Translations under genes and position numbers: made by a program
Notes under the pieces: model-generated
What the model was told of the DNA's origin: nothing
What the model saw: only the letters and a program-made list of their open reading frames with translations
The model's database searches: none
Assembly (NCBI GenBank): GCA_949752735.1
Contig: OX457047.1
Span: forward strand, 36,864,332-36,928,331
DNA: 64,000 nucleotides
Source: Lumbricus terrestris
Taxonomy: Eukaryota > Annelida > Clitellata > Crassiclitellata > Lumbricidae
Direction of reading: 5' to 3'
In this document: positions 24,465-35,799 of the stretch, piece by piece
How the letters are laid out: each line of letters begins with the position of its first letter
Position numbering within the stretch: position 1 is the stretch's first letter

Positions 24465-24769
24465 GACCAAGTGGTTAGTGGCAAATGCATTTGGAAAGTG
24501 GTAAGTCAGGACTCAGGACTTCAAATCAAATTCTGTTATATATATCTTTTATTCATGTTATAGTTATGTGTGTGAGGACTTGCCAGTGGTTTGTTAGTAG
24601 CTGAACATTGCTGTTCAGTAACAATATGATAACAGAAAGATTATCACAACCCACCTTTCTCTTGCTTGGGACGGGCAGTCTGGCACTATATACGAGCCTT
24701 GCCTGCATGCTCGCATGGAACTCGCACTGACTCAGATAGATGGTCGCTCACATCTTACTTTTTAGCTGT

Positions 24770-24842
24770 GGCTGGTCTGGGAGTGCCTGTGAGCAGTTCT
24801 CTTGAAGAGAAGCCATAAAAATTATCGGAATGAATGGTTGAG
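24770..24842 (+). mobile_element. LINE/SINE 3' tail fragment
   Basis: It has GGCTGGTCTGGGAGTGCCTG, CTTGAAGAGAAGCCATAAAA and a GAATGAATGG end, a diverged copy of the shared tail. Confidence 0.55.
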
Positions 24843-25631
24843 TAGCAGAGTTACTTTTCATTGTTTGTGGGAGACAGACTGGTGATTGTTAACGGATCTA
24901 TCAATCGTTAAGGCAATAGGGGATTAAGTGCCTCCTCCTTCTTTGAGAATGTCCTCCTAGCAGACTGAAGATCAAAACCCGATAGCGTCTGTTGATTCAT
25001 GCAATCGTGCGGAAGAGTAAATATTATGATCTGATGCAGAATACAGCTAGTCAAAACGAAGGTTTAGCCGGATTTACTTTCTCCAGGGAATACTCACGTG
25101 ACTCGCAGGGCAGCAGAGTACAAAACAATGGTAACAGGATACAAAACAATGGTAACAAAATGCAAAACAATAATCCCTAAACAAATCCCTGCACAGTATA
25201 GGGCAGACAGAAGAAGCTGAGAGACTCGTGGAGACTCCCTGGTAAATATTTTAGTGCGTTCTTGGTGAATTTCCCAATGCATACATGTATGTGCATGGAA
25301 TTGTGTATGTATATGCATTCCTTAAACACTGCCTGGATGATTTGATTATGCTCCAGACGAGGCGCTGGAATGCAATCCGAGATTAGAGTGGAAATTTTGG
25401 TAAACTGACCTGCCACCCTTCCCACCCCACGAGAGGTCAGAGTTCGTTGGGCTGTTGAAAAGTTTCAGCCTGCCATGGGAAAGTTTGGATATACAAATAA
25501 TGCAGGTCACTGCCAGATTTAATGTTATTGGGTCAAAAGGAAAGATGAACACTGGAGATCTGTGGATACATTATAATAATATGAAGAAATAATAATATGA
25601 AGAAATAATGATTGATTCAATTATATTAGCT

Positions 25632-25898
25632 GTCAAGAGTACACACACATACATACATACAGACATACATACATACATACATACATACATACACATATAC
25701 ATGCTTACATACACACACACATGCATACATACATACACGCACACACATACATACATACATACATACATAGTACATACATACATGCATATACACACAAATA
25801 CACGCATACATACACACATACGCACTTAAATACATACATACACGCATAATTACACGCATCCACCCATTCATACATACATACATACATACGTACACACA

Positions 25899-25929
<31 letters not shown>

Positions 25930-26050
25930 GCATGCATACATACATACATACATATGCATACATACACACACACATGCATACATACACACACACACATGCA
26001 TACATGCACACATACGCACCTAAATGCACACATACACACGTAATTACACC
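25632..26050. repeat. (CATA)n array, about 420 bp
   Basis: Imperfect ACAT tetranucleotides with CACA, GCAT and ACGC variants. Six overlapping frames of 66-148 codons on both strands are repeat translations. Confidence 0.97.
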
Positions 26051-26412
26051 AGTGACCAATCCACCCATTCATAAAGTGTAAATAAAAGGAGCTATGATAA
26101 TTGCCCCAGTTATAATAAATGGCAAGGTACAGCTACTGGTAGTATAATAAGGATGGCGACCTAGTGGTTAGCAAGCTGGAGGGTCAACCAAGAGGTCAAA
26201 GGATAAGATCACCTCTGACCAGAACAAAAAACATTTCTCAAAAAACATTTCTTCATATTTTGTCTGCTCTGCGCACCTCCTATTCAACTCAACTATAAAT
26301 GAGTACATTGCCTGTACACTGTTGGTGGGAAGTTGAAACGACCACCCGCCCCTCCCTGCACCCCTCTTATCTGCCAAGGTTAAGAAACTGAAGCTGGTAA
26401 CACTTCATGCTT

Positions 26413-26718
26413 GTGGGACGTGATGGTGTATGGGTATGCTCGGTGCCTTGGAGGGAGCCGAAAGGTTGTGGGTCCGAATCCACCTCGGTCCGCTGCATAG
26501 GTACCTTGAGTAAGTCCTCCACTCACAGTTATGGCTCTGCAGTACAGTTGCAGTTGCGCCGTTGTGTCGTGTGTGCACTCCTGAACAGTTGTATTGTAGC
26601 TGGGTTCTACAAGTCTCTCAAGTCTTTTTTCTTTGCTCGTGGTTGGGCTGGGAGCGCCTCTGAGTAGTTTCTTGAAGGGGGCTATATAAATGCTATAAAT
26701 GAATGAATGAATGAATGT
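26413..26718 (+). mobile_element. SINE family 1 variant with LINE-type (GAAT)n tail
   Basis: The tRNA-like head is GACGTGATGGTGTATGGG, with B box GGTCCGAATCC and TACCTTGAGTAAGTCCTCCA. After CAAGTCTTTTTTCTTTGCTC it carries GCTGGGAGCGCCTCTGAGTA and GGGGGCTATATAAATG, then (GAAT)n. The last part matches LINE 3' ends more closely than other SINE copies do. Confidence 0.8.
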
Positions 26719-26787
26719 ATCATCGTCATCATCATCATCATCTTGATCATCATCATCATCGTCGTCATCATCATCATCGTCATCTCC
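26719..26787. repeat. (CAT/CGT)n microsatellite
   Basis: ATCATC triplets with CGT and TTG variants directly follow the SINE tail. Confidence 0.9.
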
Positions 26788-27287
26788 AGTTCCTGATGCC
26801 AGCCACTTGGTGGCAACAGGTACGACTAAATGATCTCTATTGTAATCTTTGTACGTGTGCCAGGGCAACTTCAGTATAAAAATTAACTCCTGATAAAAAA
26901 TTGATATACCGTCCTTTCAAGATTTCTACTGCACTAATCTGATTGATGTTAGAGTCAATAATTATGGTCAAACACTTAGTGAAAAGGAACACAGTTCGAA
27001 TAACAGACACTGGAAGAGTCGCCACTGTCAGTATCCCTCACACACACGTAGAGCCTAATCAACGGATTCTCATCCAATGTCGACGGTTGGCATGTTGTGT
27101 TGACGGTTGGCATGTTGTTTAGAGTTATTCAAATGCCCCAACCGTACAAACAGCAATGCATACAAAACGGTGATACATGTAGGAGCATAAAAGTATATAA
27201 TCTATTCACGCTAAGTACGCTAATTAAGCTTAATGATGTGTCATAGTGCTCTATTGTAATAGGATCATTTGTACTTTGTTTCGTTCT

Positions 27288-27364
27288 GTACGTGTGTGTG
27301 CGCGTGTGTGTGCGTGCGTGTGTGCGTGCGTGCGTGTGTGTGTGTGTGTTTGTGTGTTTATGTG
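27288..27364. repeat. (GT)n/(GTGC)n microsatellite
   Basis: Alternating GTGTGT and GTGCGTGC blocks. Confidence 0.92.
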
Positions 27365-28157
27365 CGTGCAAAAATGACAATGCTCTATTTTGGAAATTAG
27401 AAAGCCCTCTGAGCATTGCAAACATCGTAATAATACATGTATCTGGTGCATTTTGGTTGCAACTGGGTTTCTGGTTTGTCTAGACGTAATTATGTAGACG
27501 GCCAGTTTAAGTCTTATTTATTGCCGTTGGCCTTTCGAGGGGGGGAGCGGGCGGCGGTAGGCGGCGGCGGTGTATGGATGATATCCATGGCCCTCCGGAG
27601 TGGAGCTTCCGCAGTCTAGGGGAAAAGGATGACAGATACTGGAATAGGCGGAGGGAAGAATCCGGGAGAGAGAGAGGCTCGGATGAAAGAAGGAGCTGTG
27701 AACCGTGTGGGAATGTTGTTCCTACACTGGTTGTGAATATAAAATGTGATAGCCTTGTTCGGAGAAGGGCCTTTGATCCTCCGGTATGCTCTCTGAACAA
27801 ATTAACAAATTGCTGGTTGTACCTATTGCTGGGCGCTATGCTCACTCACTGACTTTTTAACCTGTACTTACCTATGTGGCCTTAAACTACCATACTTTCT
27901 TGCATGCTTCATCCAGCGAAAATTAATTGCCTTGCCAATTGCCTTCAGCGTTCCGGCTTTTTTTGATGATGTATGCAATGTTTACTCCCCATTAAGATAA
28001 GATAGTTTCTTTGTGTACAGAACGATTTAAATGGCAATTAGGATGTTATTCTCTAGATTAAAAGCATTTCAGTGATAGGAGATTTATATGGAATGTGTGA
28101 AGCATTGAGATTATGTCGAGATTGCATGAACCACTTGATCAGCCTTACAAACCGACC

Positions 28158-28284
28158 TTTTCATCTTGCCTATTCATCTTGCCTATTCATCTTGCCTTTT
28201 CATCTTGCCTTTCATCTTGCCTTTCATCTTGCCTTTCATCTTGCCTTTTCATCTTGCCTTTTCATCTTGCCTTTTCATCTTGCC
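28158..28284. repeat. 12-14-bp minisatellite, ten copies
   Basis: Ten repeats of TTTCATCTTGCC, with the leading T run varying from two to four bases or becoming TA. Confidence 0.93.
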
Positions 28285-28444
28285 ACTTGGAGGCAAAACA
28301 ATTTTACGATGAACTTACAATTTCAAACTCTCACAGTTTGCATATATAGCTTGACTCGAATGTCATTGATGTTTAGGCTGATTAAACTTGTGTTTCGAGA
28401 TTCAAACTCTATGTGGGACCCCCCTACTCAACTTGGTTAGTGGA

Positions 28445-28516
28445 TTGAGTGACTCGCTGACTGATTGACTGACTGACTGGCTGGCTGGCTGGCTGACTGA
28501 CTGACTGACTGACTGC
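28445..28516. repeat. (GACT)n/(GGCT)n microsatellite
   Basis: GACT and GGCT tetranucleotides alternate in blocks (GACTGACTGG, CTGGCTGGCT, GACTGACTGA). Confidence 0.9.
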
Positions 28517-28904
28517 ACACTGTCTGTGAGATGAACAGATGGCATGGGAGAGGACTGACTATCTTATACAAAGGCTAAGAAATGAAGTAGCTAAAACTTT
28601 TTCCCACGACTTTCTCTCAGGCTCTTCTTCTTGATATCAACATCAGTGATGATGCAGTGGTGCTGGTAACTGAACACCTTCATTGTAAACGCCACAGAGG
28701 CAGAACAACAGCCAGACCCATAAAAATGGGCAACATTAATTATGGTCCACAGAAAAATCAGCTCAATGTAAACAAGTCATCAGACTCACTATAGTTATAT
28801 GGTTGAGCATTGTTGTTATGTTTCTTCATGAGTAATTGAGTGATTGAGCATCAAAAGAGTATATTTTTACAGAGTAAAGATTCAGAAACTAGGCCTTGTT
28901 GCTG

Positions 28905-29006
28905 CTACACCCACACACACGTACGCACACATCCACGCACACTTACACACACATACACACACGCACATATCCCCCCCCACACACACACACACGTACTCAC
29001 CCACAC
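28905..29006. repeat. CA-rich microsatellite
   Basis: CACACA runs with CG, TA and CCCC interruptions directly precede a SINE fragment. Confidence 0.88.
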
Positions 29007-29160
29007 ACCTTGTAAGGACCACTCGCAAAATTTTGCTCATGCGCTTCGGCGTGAAACTCCGATTCAGTACCCGCGTTGTAGTTGGGAGTGCTTCTGAGTA
29101 GAATCTTGAAGGGGTACTATGACAAGTGCACATACATACATACATGCATACATACACACA
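29007..29160 (+). mobile_element. SINE family 1, 5'-truncated copy
   Basis: It has GGACCACTCGCAAAATTTTG, GCTTCGGCGTGAAACTCCGA, GGGAGTGCTTCTGAGTAG and CTTGAAGGGGTACTATGACA. The end, GTGCACATACATACATACAT, shows what an uninterrupted tail looks like next to the split one at 9387/11541. Confidence 0.8.
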
Positions 29161-29459
29161 GGTTAGTAAGTTAGTAATAAACAGAGCCTGACATTAACAT
29201 TTGAAATAAATGCCTGTCCTGAGTTAGTCCATTCCTTTTGGACAGTGTCAGTTGTACATAATGATGCTCTGTACCTGTTATTCCACCATGTACAATTACA
29301 ACTTGCTTGTGACACATCACGGATTCACTTGTGAAGTGGGATTGATGGCAGTGCACATTGTGAAACTGGGGCTATGATATATATTGGCGTTCTCCCTAGG
29401 GTAACTGCATGCATAAATGACGTTGCACACCTCACCTAGAGAGTAGGGGTTCACACATT

Positions 29460-29880
29460 ATTTTGTGACGGTCCGTTAATAGATATCACTTGACCTTAGT
29501 GTTGACACGTGACGAGGGAGGGTGGTCAAATATTGTCCTAAATTGTGTGACGTCATTTATGGACGGCCCTAGATTATGCTGGTTGCTTTTAACTAAAAAA
29601 ATTATATTTTGTAGGACAGATAAATCAATTACATGTTTGACTTGGCTTATCTTTTGGAAGGTTATGTTTACCAAGGTTGTCATATCTGATTTAGTCATTT
29701 ATGGACGGCCCTAGATTATGCTGGTTGCTTTTAACTAAAAAATGCAGATTTTGAGATAGTACGATTGTCCTGTTTACAGCAGCACTTTTCTATTATATTT
29801 TGTAGGACAGATAATTTATATGTTTGACTTGGCTTATCTTTTGGAAGGTTATGTTCACCATGTCATATCTGATTTAGTTA
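29460..29880. repeat. Tandem duplication of about 140-180 bp
   Basis: CATTTATGGACGGCCCTAGA starts both units (near 29552 and 29694), and both end GGTTATGTT..CATATCTGATTTAGT. The second unit has an extra stretch of about 40 bases (29744-29795). The upstream GTGACGAGGGAGGGTGGTCA with GTGACGTCATTTATGGAC looks like a degraded dispersed element. Confidence 0.75.
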
Positions 29881-30654
29881 GTTTGTCTAGATGCTTTCAC
29901 GGGTTACTGACATGCATTGTGTAAGTGCCTGGATACATTAAATAGTCCATGTAATTAATTAATTAATTAATTAACATTAACATTAATTGCACCTCTTATT
30001 TGCCTTTCAAAATGGCTGCCTGTGCATATCAAGATGATGTTCATTATGCATGCTCGCCGTAGCTTGCTTTGTCTTCCCATGCTCATTCTTTTAGACATCT
30101 GGATTCTGGACACCTTTACATATCTGGATGAGTTTGTTTCGATGTCTAGACACTTAGATGACTCCTTTGAGCAACTCACAAAAACAGCTTCTGCCAGCTT
30201 CTGTTTTATTTCACGTAACTTTAGTGGAAAATTCATAGTGTGGGAAAAACCTTAATGGAATGTATTATGGGGGAGATCTGGACAGTTGGGAGGTCAAAGG
30301 ACATAGAGAGATGTCGTGTGGGGTCAGCACAGTTTTTTCTCCGTATTCTGTGTTGATAGATATATAGGGTAAGGATGCCGTGTGAATCTGGGAATAGAGG
30401 GGTATGTCTGGGAAACAGACCCGCCCTGCTGCACCTGATGATTCTCATGAATATTCATGTGGCAGGATGATTCTCATGAATATTCATGTGGCAGGATGAT
30501 TTAAGTGATTGCTTGGAGTTGGTATCAGTGATGAACGCATTGCGTAAGGATTGGACAGTGATTAGTTATCAGTGATGAGTGCAGACTTTCTTTAACCTTA
30601 TAGCAATCCAACAACAAAACGACTACCGGTACATAGAACGTGTTGATCTGGCAC

Positions 30655-30925
30655 ACAGGCGCGCACAGACACACACAGACACACACACACACAGACACAC
30701 ACACACAGACACACACACACACACATACAACCACACACAAATGCACACACAGACACACATACACATACAAACACACACGCACAAACACAAATACAGACAC
30801 AGACACACATATACACATACAAACACACACACAAATACACCCACAGACACACATACACAGACACACATACAGACACACACATACACAAACACAAATACAG
30901 ACAGACACACACACAGACACATACA
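30655..30925. repeat. CA/ACAG-rich microsatellite, about 270 bp
   Basis: CACA with regular CAGACA, CATACA and CAAATACA variants. Five overlapping frames of 104-133 codons are artefacts. Confidence 0.95.
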
Positions 30926-31467
30926 CAGACGCACTGGCACAGTGTATATGTGTGTTTGTGTGAATGTTTATTTATGATACTTCATGCATGGGTTCATGGA
31001 TAGCCAGTCAAAATCATCCTGGCATAGATTTGTATCCGTTGACTTATTGGCTCCATGCATCTGGCTCGTCTTCTGGCTGTTTTGCAACCTGTATTCAATT
31101 TCCATGTTGAGCTTTCCAACCTGTCTTCCATTTCCTCATTCCTCTTTCCATCCTACCTTCCGCTTTCCACTTCCCGATTCTTCCAGGTGTGATCTCGCGC
31201 AAGGTGATGATTTGTCGGAGCTGTTCAACACACTTTCTTTTAACTCGCAATCGATGCATTCGGGTGATTGCAAGCTGCTATGCTTGTTTTTTTGTGTGCA
31301 TTGTGAATAATTGTTCGCTTGTGCATCTGCTGAAACTTAGTGTTCTAGTGCATTGTGAAATGTCCTAGGTATACCTACTGGAAGATGTTGTATCATGGTG
31401 ATAATTGTCTGCTGATAGTGTTCTAGTGCATTGTGAAATGTCCTACAACTACTGGAAGATGTCATAT

Positions 31468-31621
31468 CGGGGTGATAATTGCCGTGGGTTGAGGGGTTCA
31501 ACACCCTAGGTCTTTCTTGTGGTTTTTCTTATGGCCCCGTAGTAAAGTCTTCTTTTCACATTCCAGCTCCATATAGATCATAGCCTCACCCCTCAGTTAT
31601 TTTTCTGCAGTTCTCATGCTG
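31468..31621. mobile_element. hAT MITE (GTGAGAATTG family), about 154 bp
   Basis: The left end is CGGGGTGATAATTGCC and the right end is CAGTTCTCATGCTG. Interior blocks AGGTCTTTCTTGTGG and CAGTTATTTTTCTG match other copies. Just before it, a block starting GTTCTAGTGCATTGTGAAAT occurs twice (about 31342 and 31420), so the left flank is a tandem duplication. Confidence 0.7.
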
Positions 31622-31848
31622 TGTTTAATGCACAGTGCTTGAAATGTTCTTCAACAGTCTTCTGGAAGGTGTTTAGTGCATTGACAACTGTTCTATTTAA
31701 TGCCCTTACTCCATCCATCATTATCTCGTTCATGTGGCAATGCCAGGGTGACATCATCTTTCTGTGTGTGTGTGTATGGTTTAATCAGTCTCTTCGTTTG
31801 ACTGCTGATGTGACCTGCTATGTCTCTCATCCTTGTATATATCCTACG

Positions 31849-31982
31849 GTAACTCGACCCGGACCACCATGGACTACTCTTACGGACAACCCTTTTTACT
31901 CAACGCAGCGCTCGTGAATAAGCCGGTGCCCCGCGCTTGGCTTTCGAGTGGCGCTTTAGAAATTAGGAGATTACGATTACGA
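31849..31982 (+). mobile_element. Interspersed repeat B, copy 2
   Basis: GTAACTCGACCCGGACCACC to GATTACGATTACGAT is nearly identical to the copy at 14621, so the family was recently active or is conserved. Confidence 0.8.
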
Positions 31983-32391
31983 TATATCAGAGTGTTTTGT
32001 ATGGTGTTCAGTTGGTTGTTGTCAGGCAGTGTGACAAGCTCATTCGCACTAACATTCGCACTCATATACTAAAGTATATTGTGTGGGAGTACTACTACCT
32101 GGTGAATAGTGTGTGTGGCTCCATTTGGATTGGCAAAGAGTGTGAAGATTCGTGCTGATCGTTGTATGGCCTTGACGATCTATGACCAGTGGACAGTATA
32201 ACCTGCCATAAAGAATACCATAACTATCCTTGGCAAGCCACCAAATGGCAAAGGGATGCCCAGACCTAGCGTCTTCTGCCATCTGGATATATAGACTGGT
32301 TTAGTGTTGATGTTCACTTGTGGCAAGTCTCGTGTTGTGGTAGGTAGTTTCTCTTCTTTGGAGGGAGGGGACCCTTTGGGGGGAGGGGACC

Positions 32392-32463
32392 CAACCCTAA
32401 CCATAACCCTAAACCTAATACTAACCCACCCAACCCCAACCCTAACCCACTGTAACCCTAACT
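32392..32463. repeat. Degenerate CCCTAA-type repeats
   Basis: Variants of CCCTAA, CCATAA and CCCAAC on the + strand (TTAGGG-like on the minus strand) run about 70 bases after two GGGAGGGGACCC blocks. It is too degenerate to call a recent telomere insertion. Confidence 0.6.
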
Positions 32464-32835
32464 ACCAAGGATAACGAGCAAAATATAGCGAATATTCGGA
32501 ATAGTGGACCTTCGGAATAGCGGGCCGTTACCGTCGAGATAAGACTTCGTAAAGAAGTGAGACTTTAGTTTCGAATGGAAAGCCCGAGGAGTGACGGATC
32601 CTTAGGAGCCTGAGGAAGGTGATGGTGGGTGGCTACCGACCAGCAAGGATGGATGAGGAAAGGAAAAAGAGCGGAATTTAGGAGACACATCGTTCCAGAG
32701 ACGTGGTGCAGCAGTGTGATGGTGCTTTGTCAACTGCTTAATTACAATGGCCAAGAACTATGACCCAGGGTAATGGAGATCATTTGTGCGTACCCATCGC
32801 TGTCAAATGGCTGGGTATGGAACTGATGATGAATT
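32464..32835 (+). other. Unclassified dispersed-repeat-like stretch
   Basis: It starts with two TTCGGAATAG motifs (32498, 32514). The CATCGTTCCAGAGACGTGGT block follows, and it ends with the GTGCGTACCCATCGC..GGAACTGATGATG tail shared with 23718-23835. It is probably a SINE or LINE 3' region; there is no open frame. Confidence 0.4.
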
Positions 32836-32937
32836 ACAATTATACTGTTCACTTCTTGTGTCATGTATGGTTCTTCATGAATTTACCATCATTTGTCTGG
32901 AATGGGCAGCACTTTGTGTGAAGTGCTAAAAGTTGCT

Positions 32938-33140
32938 ACATACATGTATGTAGGTACGTACGTACATACCTATATACATACATACCTGCACACATACATT
33001 ATTTTATATATATATATACATACATACGTACGTAGTACGTACATACATTTGTACAATCATACAATCGCACATACGTACGTACTGTACACGCATACGTACA
33101 TACATACATTGTTACATATGTGCATGATACATACGTACAT
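32938..33140. repeat. (ACAT/ACGT)n microsatellite
   Basis: Tetranucleotides ACAT and ACGT with TA-rich interruptions (TATATATATA near 33008). The 89-codon frame over it is an artefact. Confidence 0.9.
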
Positions 33141-33209
33141 GCACTCACATAGTTATATGTAATTGAAAGAATTTTATTGAGGTTTTGTTAAATGTTCTCT
33201 CAAGACTAA

Positions 33210-33217
33210 AAAAGGCT

Positions 33218-33281
<64 letters not shown>
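33210..33281. repeat. (TA)n microsatellite
   Basis: An almost pure TA run about 100 bases before the EGF exon at 33382. Confidence 0.95.
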
Positions 33282-33283
<2 letters not shown>

Positions 33284-33381
33284 GGTAAGTATCTGTGAGA
33301 TGTTATCTATGTGTTATAACTGTACAGTGCATACAATAATCTTTGGTGTATTATATGTCGTGTGTGTTTGTGTGTGTGCAG

Positions 33382-33527
33382 GTGCCCGAGTGAGGCTGTT
33401 GGTGACTACTGCCAGTTCCGCAACCCATGCAATGTCCGTTCTTCCGTTTCCGTGTGTGTCAACGGTGGTACCTGTCGGGTTAACGTGACTACCTCATCTG
33501 CCAATGCTTACTGCATATGTACAGTTG
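33382..33527 (+). CDS. EGF-repeat protein, exon B: end of EGF 1 and most of EGF 2
   Basis: Acceptor GTGTGTGCAG, donor GTACGT. Entered in phase 2, it reads CPSEAVGDYC (Cys5 and Cys6 of EGF 1). EGF 2 follows: QFRNPC, then the long loop NVRSSVSVC, VNGGTC, RVNVTTSSANAYC and IC. It leaves in phase 1 in the middle of the Cys5-Cys6 loop (TVG|). CVNGGTC fits the O-fucose motif C2-x4-(S/T)-C3, and NVT is a possible N-glycan site; both are predictions. The extended Cys1-Cys2 loop is unusual for an EGF module. Phase and cysteine pattern agree with neighbours on both sides. Confidence 0.93.
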
Positions 33528-33658
33528 GTACGTGAGTTTTCCTCTGTCGGCCTTCTGCACACATTGTGAGTTGTTAATTTCAGAAACTTCCTACATAACT
33601 TCCTAAATAAGCAATTACATCTGTAATTGGTTTCCAAAAAATCAAGAGCTGCCTTGTA

Positions 33659-33851
33659 CAGCATGAGAATTGTATAAAAATAACTGATGGTCAGACGTTG
33701 ATTTATGTGGAGATGTTGTTTGCAGTGAAGACTTTACTATGGGGTCTTCAGAAGGGCTAGGGGTTGACCCCCTCAAAGGGGGTTGACCCATCAAAGGGGT
33801 TGACCCCTCAAAGGGGGTTGACCCTCTCAACCCCCAATGATTCTCACCCTG
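33659..33851. mobile_element. hAT MITE (GTGAGAATTG family), 193 bp
   Basis: The ends are CAGCATGAGAATTG and CCAATGATTCTCACCCTG. It is longer than the others because an internal GGGGTTGACCCCTCAAA unit is repeated four times. The flanks show no clear 8-bp duplication. Confidence 0.75.
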
Positions 33852-34304
33852 CTGCCACAATTATAACGTGGTTGTGTCATATGATGTGAACTTATTCTGG
33901 GAAGTCCTCGTGATGCTCTCAATAATAGCCGAGACACAACAACTTGATCTTGTTACACGGATGCTTCGCTCAGACTTTTGATCATTATGTATTAAACAAG
34001 CTGAGCTATGAGCCACATGACACAATGACTAAATTTAGATAGATCGGTTTAGACCCTAACTGATTTCTGTCATAATTTGATTCATATAATTATAGTCCTG
34101 GTTAAGCGATACTCCTGTGTGTTTATTTGGTTTTTTAATTGATCTAATTTATATAGCTCCGTCTGTATTTCAGTATCAGTGTGAGAAGTGAGAGCGATGC
34201 TAGCTTTGCAACTGATAGATATGCATATGCATATGGCAGAGGACTGTGCTTTGATAGAAAATGCTGTCTGACTGACCAAATCAAGTGGTGCTTTATGATT
34301 GTTT

Positions 34305-34354
34305 TAGTTTCCTTGAAGAGGCGCTATATAAATACTTGAATGAATGAATGAATT
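34305..34354 (+). mobile_element. LINE 3' tail fragment
   Basis: CCTTGAAGAGGCGCTATATA, then AATACTTGAATGAATGAATG: the same end as the LINE at 4420-4955. Confidence 0.7.
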
Positions 34355-34797
34355 GTTGCTAAGTTGTTGTCCTGAAAGATGGTGGTTATAGGGTAGGTAG
34401 TTATCCTTGGATGTCTTGGTGGCTAATGACATTAATGCTGCTCAAGTAGGGGTGCTGTGATGTTGTTATAAACTGGGGAGACGGCTGACATCTTGATGCT
34501 GTTGTTTGGGGTGAGTCCTATGGTCCTGAACCTTGACCTGGCTCATCCTGGATTTTTATCTGCCTGGTAATGATGCTGTCTGGACTATTGCAGAGAACAT
34601 GTTAGTAACCTTTGAAAGAAATTGGTGCCTTGAGATGTTTGAGTATTATTGCATTGGCACGATCAAAGTTTTCAGATCTGCTATTAGACTTTGTAGAAAG
34701 ATCCTTTGACTTTGGGACGATAGTATTGCGTCATGTCAACCAAGATACGCGTTGTCACTACCTTTTATATTTTTAAATGTTGCTGTTAAATTTTCAG

Positions 34798-34941
34798 GTT
34801 ATGTTGGATCATATTGTGAAATATCAAGACCTCCTCGTCTGACCTCGTCTTCCTGCGTTCCAAACCCTTGTGCCAATGGCGATTGTTTGGTGCAGAACAT
34901 TCTCTCCAACTTCACATGTTTCTGCAGACCAGGATATACAG
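34798..34941 (+). CDS. EGF-repeat protein, exon C: end of EGF 2 and most of EGF 3
   Basis: Acceptor AAATTTTCAG, donor GTATAG, 144 nt, phase 1 to 1. It completes EGF 2 (GYVGSYC). EGF 3 follows: SSCVPNPC, ANGDC, LVQNILSNFTC, FC and RPGYTG. NFT is a possible N-glycosylation site. The linker EISRPPRLTSS between the two modules is longer than a usual EGF linker and lacks the D-x-D/N-E calcium signature, so EGF 3 is probably not calcium-binding. A 1-1 exon of one module length is the classical shuffling unit for EGF proteins. Confidence 0.95.
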
Positions 34942-35799
34942 GTATAGCCTACACTCACGTCAGGAGCAAAGTTCCGAGCGATGTCTCAAATACATTTAAT
35001 TTATTGTATCTCGAGTAAAGTTCTTCAGTCATAAATGCATTGCGTATATCAATCACTGTCATACTGTATCAGGCGCACGAAGATCAGTTGAAATTTGGAA
35101 CGACTTTTTTCCATGAGTAGGCAGATGTATACAACTATACATAGCCTGTTGTAGCCTGAGGAAATACAAAAATGGGCTTTGAAGATGGAAAGAGTTTTTA
35201 TCAGCCACTATTGAAAACACAAGTTCTGTCTTTTATCTTTGAAGCGATAAGTACTCTTCAGCAGCTGCAACAGCAGCAGCAGCTGTCGCAGCCGCACTTC
35301 GCAATATTATAATGAGTTCCTACCTGACAGTGGAGTTCATGCCACAACAAGATCTTCAGGGTTTGATTAAGTTACGCCGTGTTGCCAACGCCCCATGGCC
35401 AAGCCGCCTGAAACCTGCTCCCTATGGGAATGTATTTCTTCCCACAATTCTTCATCGTAACCTGTTAAAAGCATGCAGACGTGACTTTTTATTTTTAGTT
35501 GACTGACGTGAAACCAATTTGCTCCAATTAAGAGGCATATCAGAAGGAGCAGCTAAACCTTAAAATTCAAAAATTGTGTTTTACAAGGGAAGGGTAGTAT
35601 TGGAATGGGGTTTGGAAGAGTGGTTATATACTGGGAGGGGTGTCTACGTACCCTTGTTTTTGTGCAGTTGTCTGTGGAATAGGGAATGGACACTTGTGCC
35701 GTTAATTGGTTTGGTAAGCAGGTAGCAGCTGAAGGCTTCTCCTTATCCATTGCACAGCTGTTAGGTTAATAGTTGCTTGTTCCATATTATGCACTGTAT

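Larger units (their letters stand above)
33528..34797 (+). other. Intron B, 1270 bp, phase 1
   Basis: Donor GTACGT, acceptor TTAAATTTTCAG. It contains one MITE copy and a LINE tail. Nothing else is recognised in 33852-34309 or 34355-34797. Confidence 0.85.

Noticed and set aside
30022..30255. 77-codon frame with a Leu-rich segment and matching 89-codon minus frame
   Set aside because: No signal for coding beyond openness; no flanking exons, and no family recognised.
35312..35506. 64-codon frame after a CAGCAG run
   Set aside because: Not repeat-like and not recognisable; it lies within an EGF intron whose flanking exons join without it.
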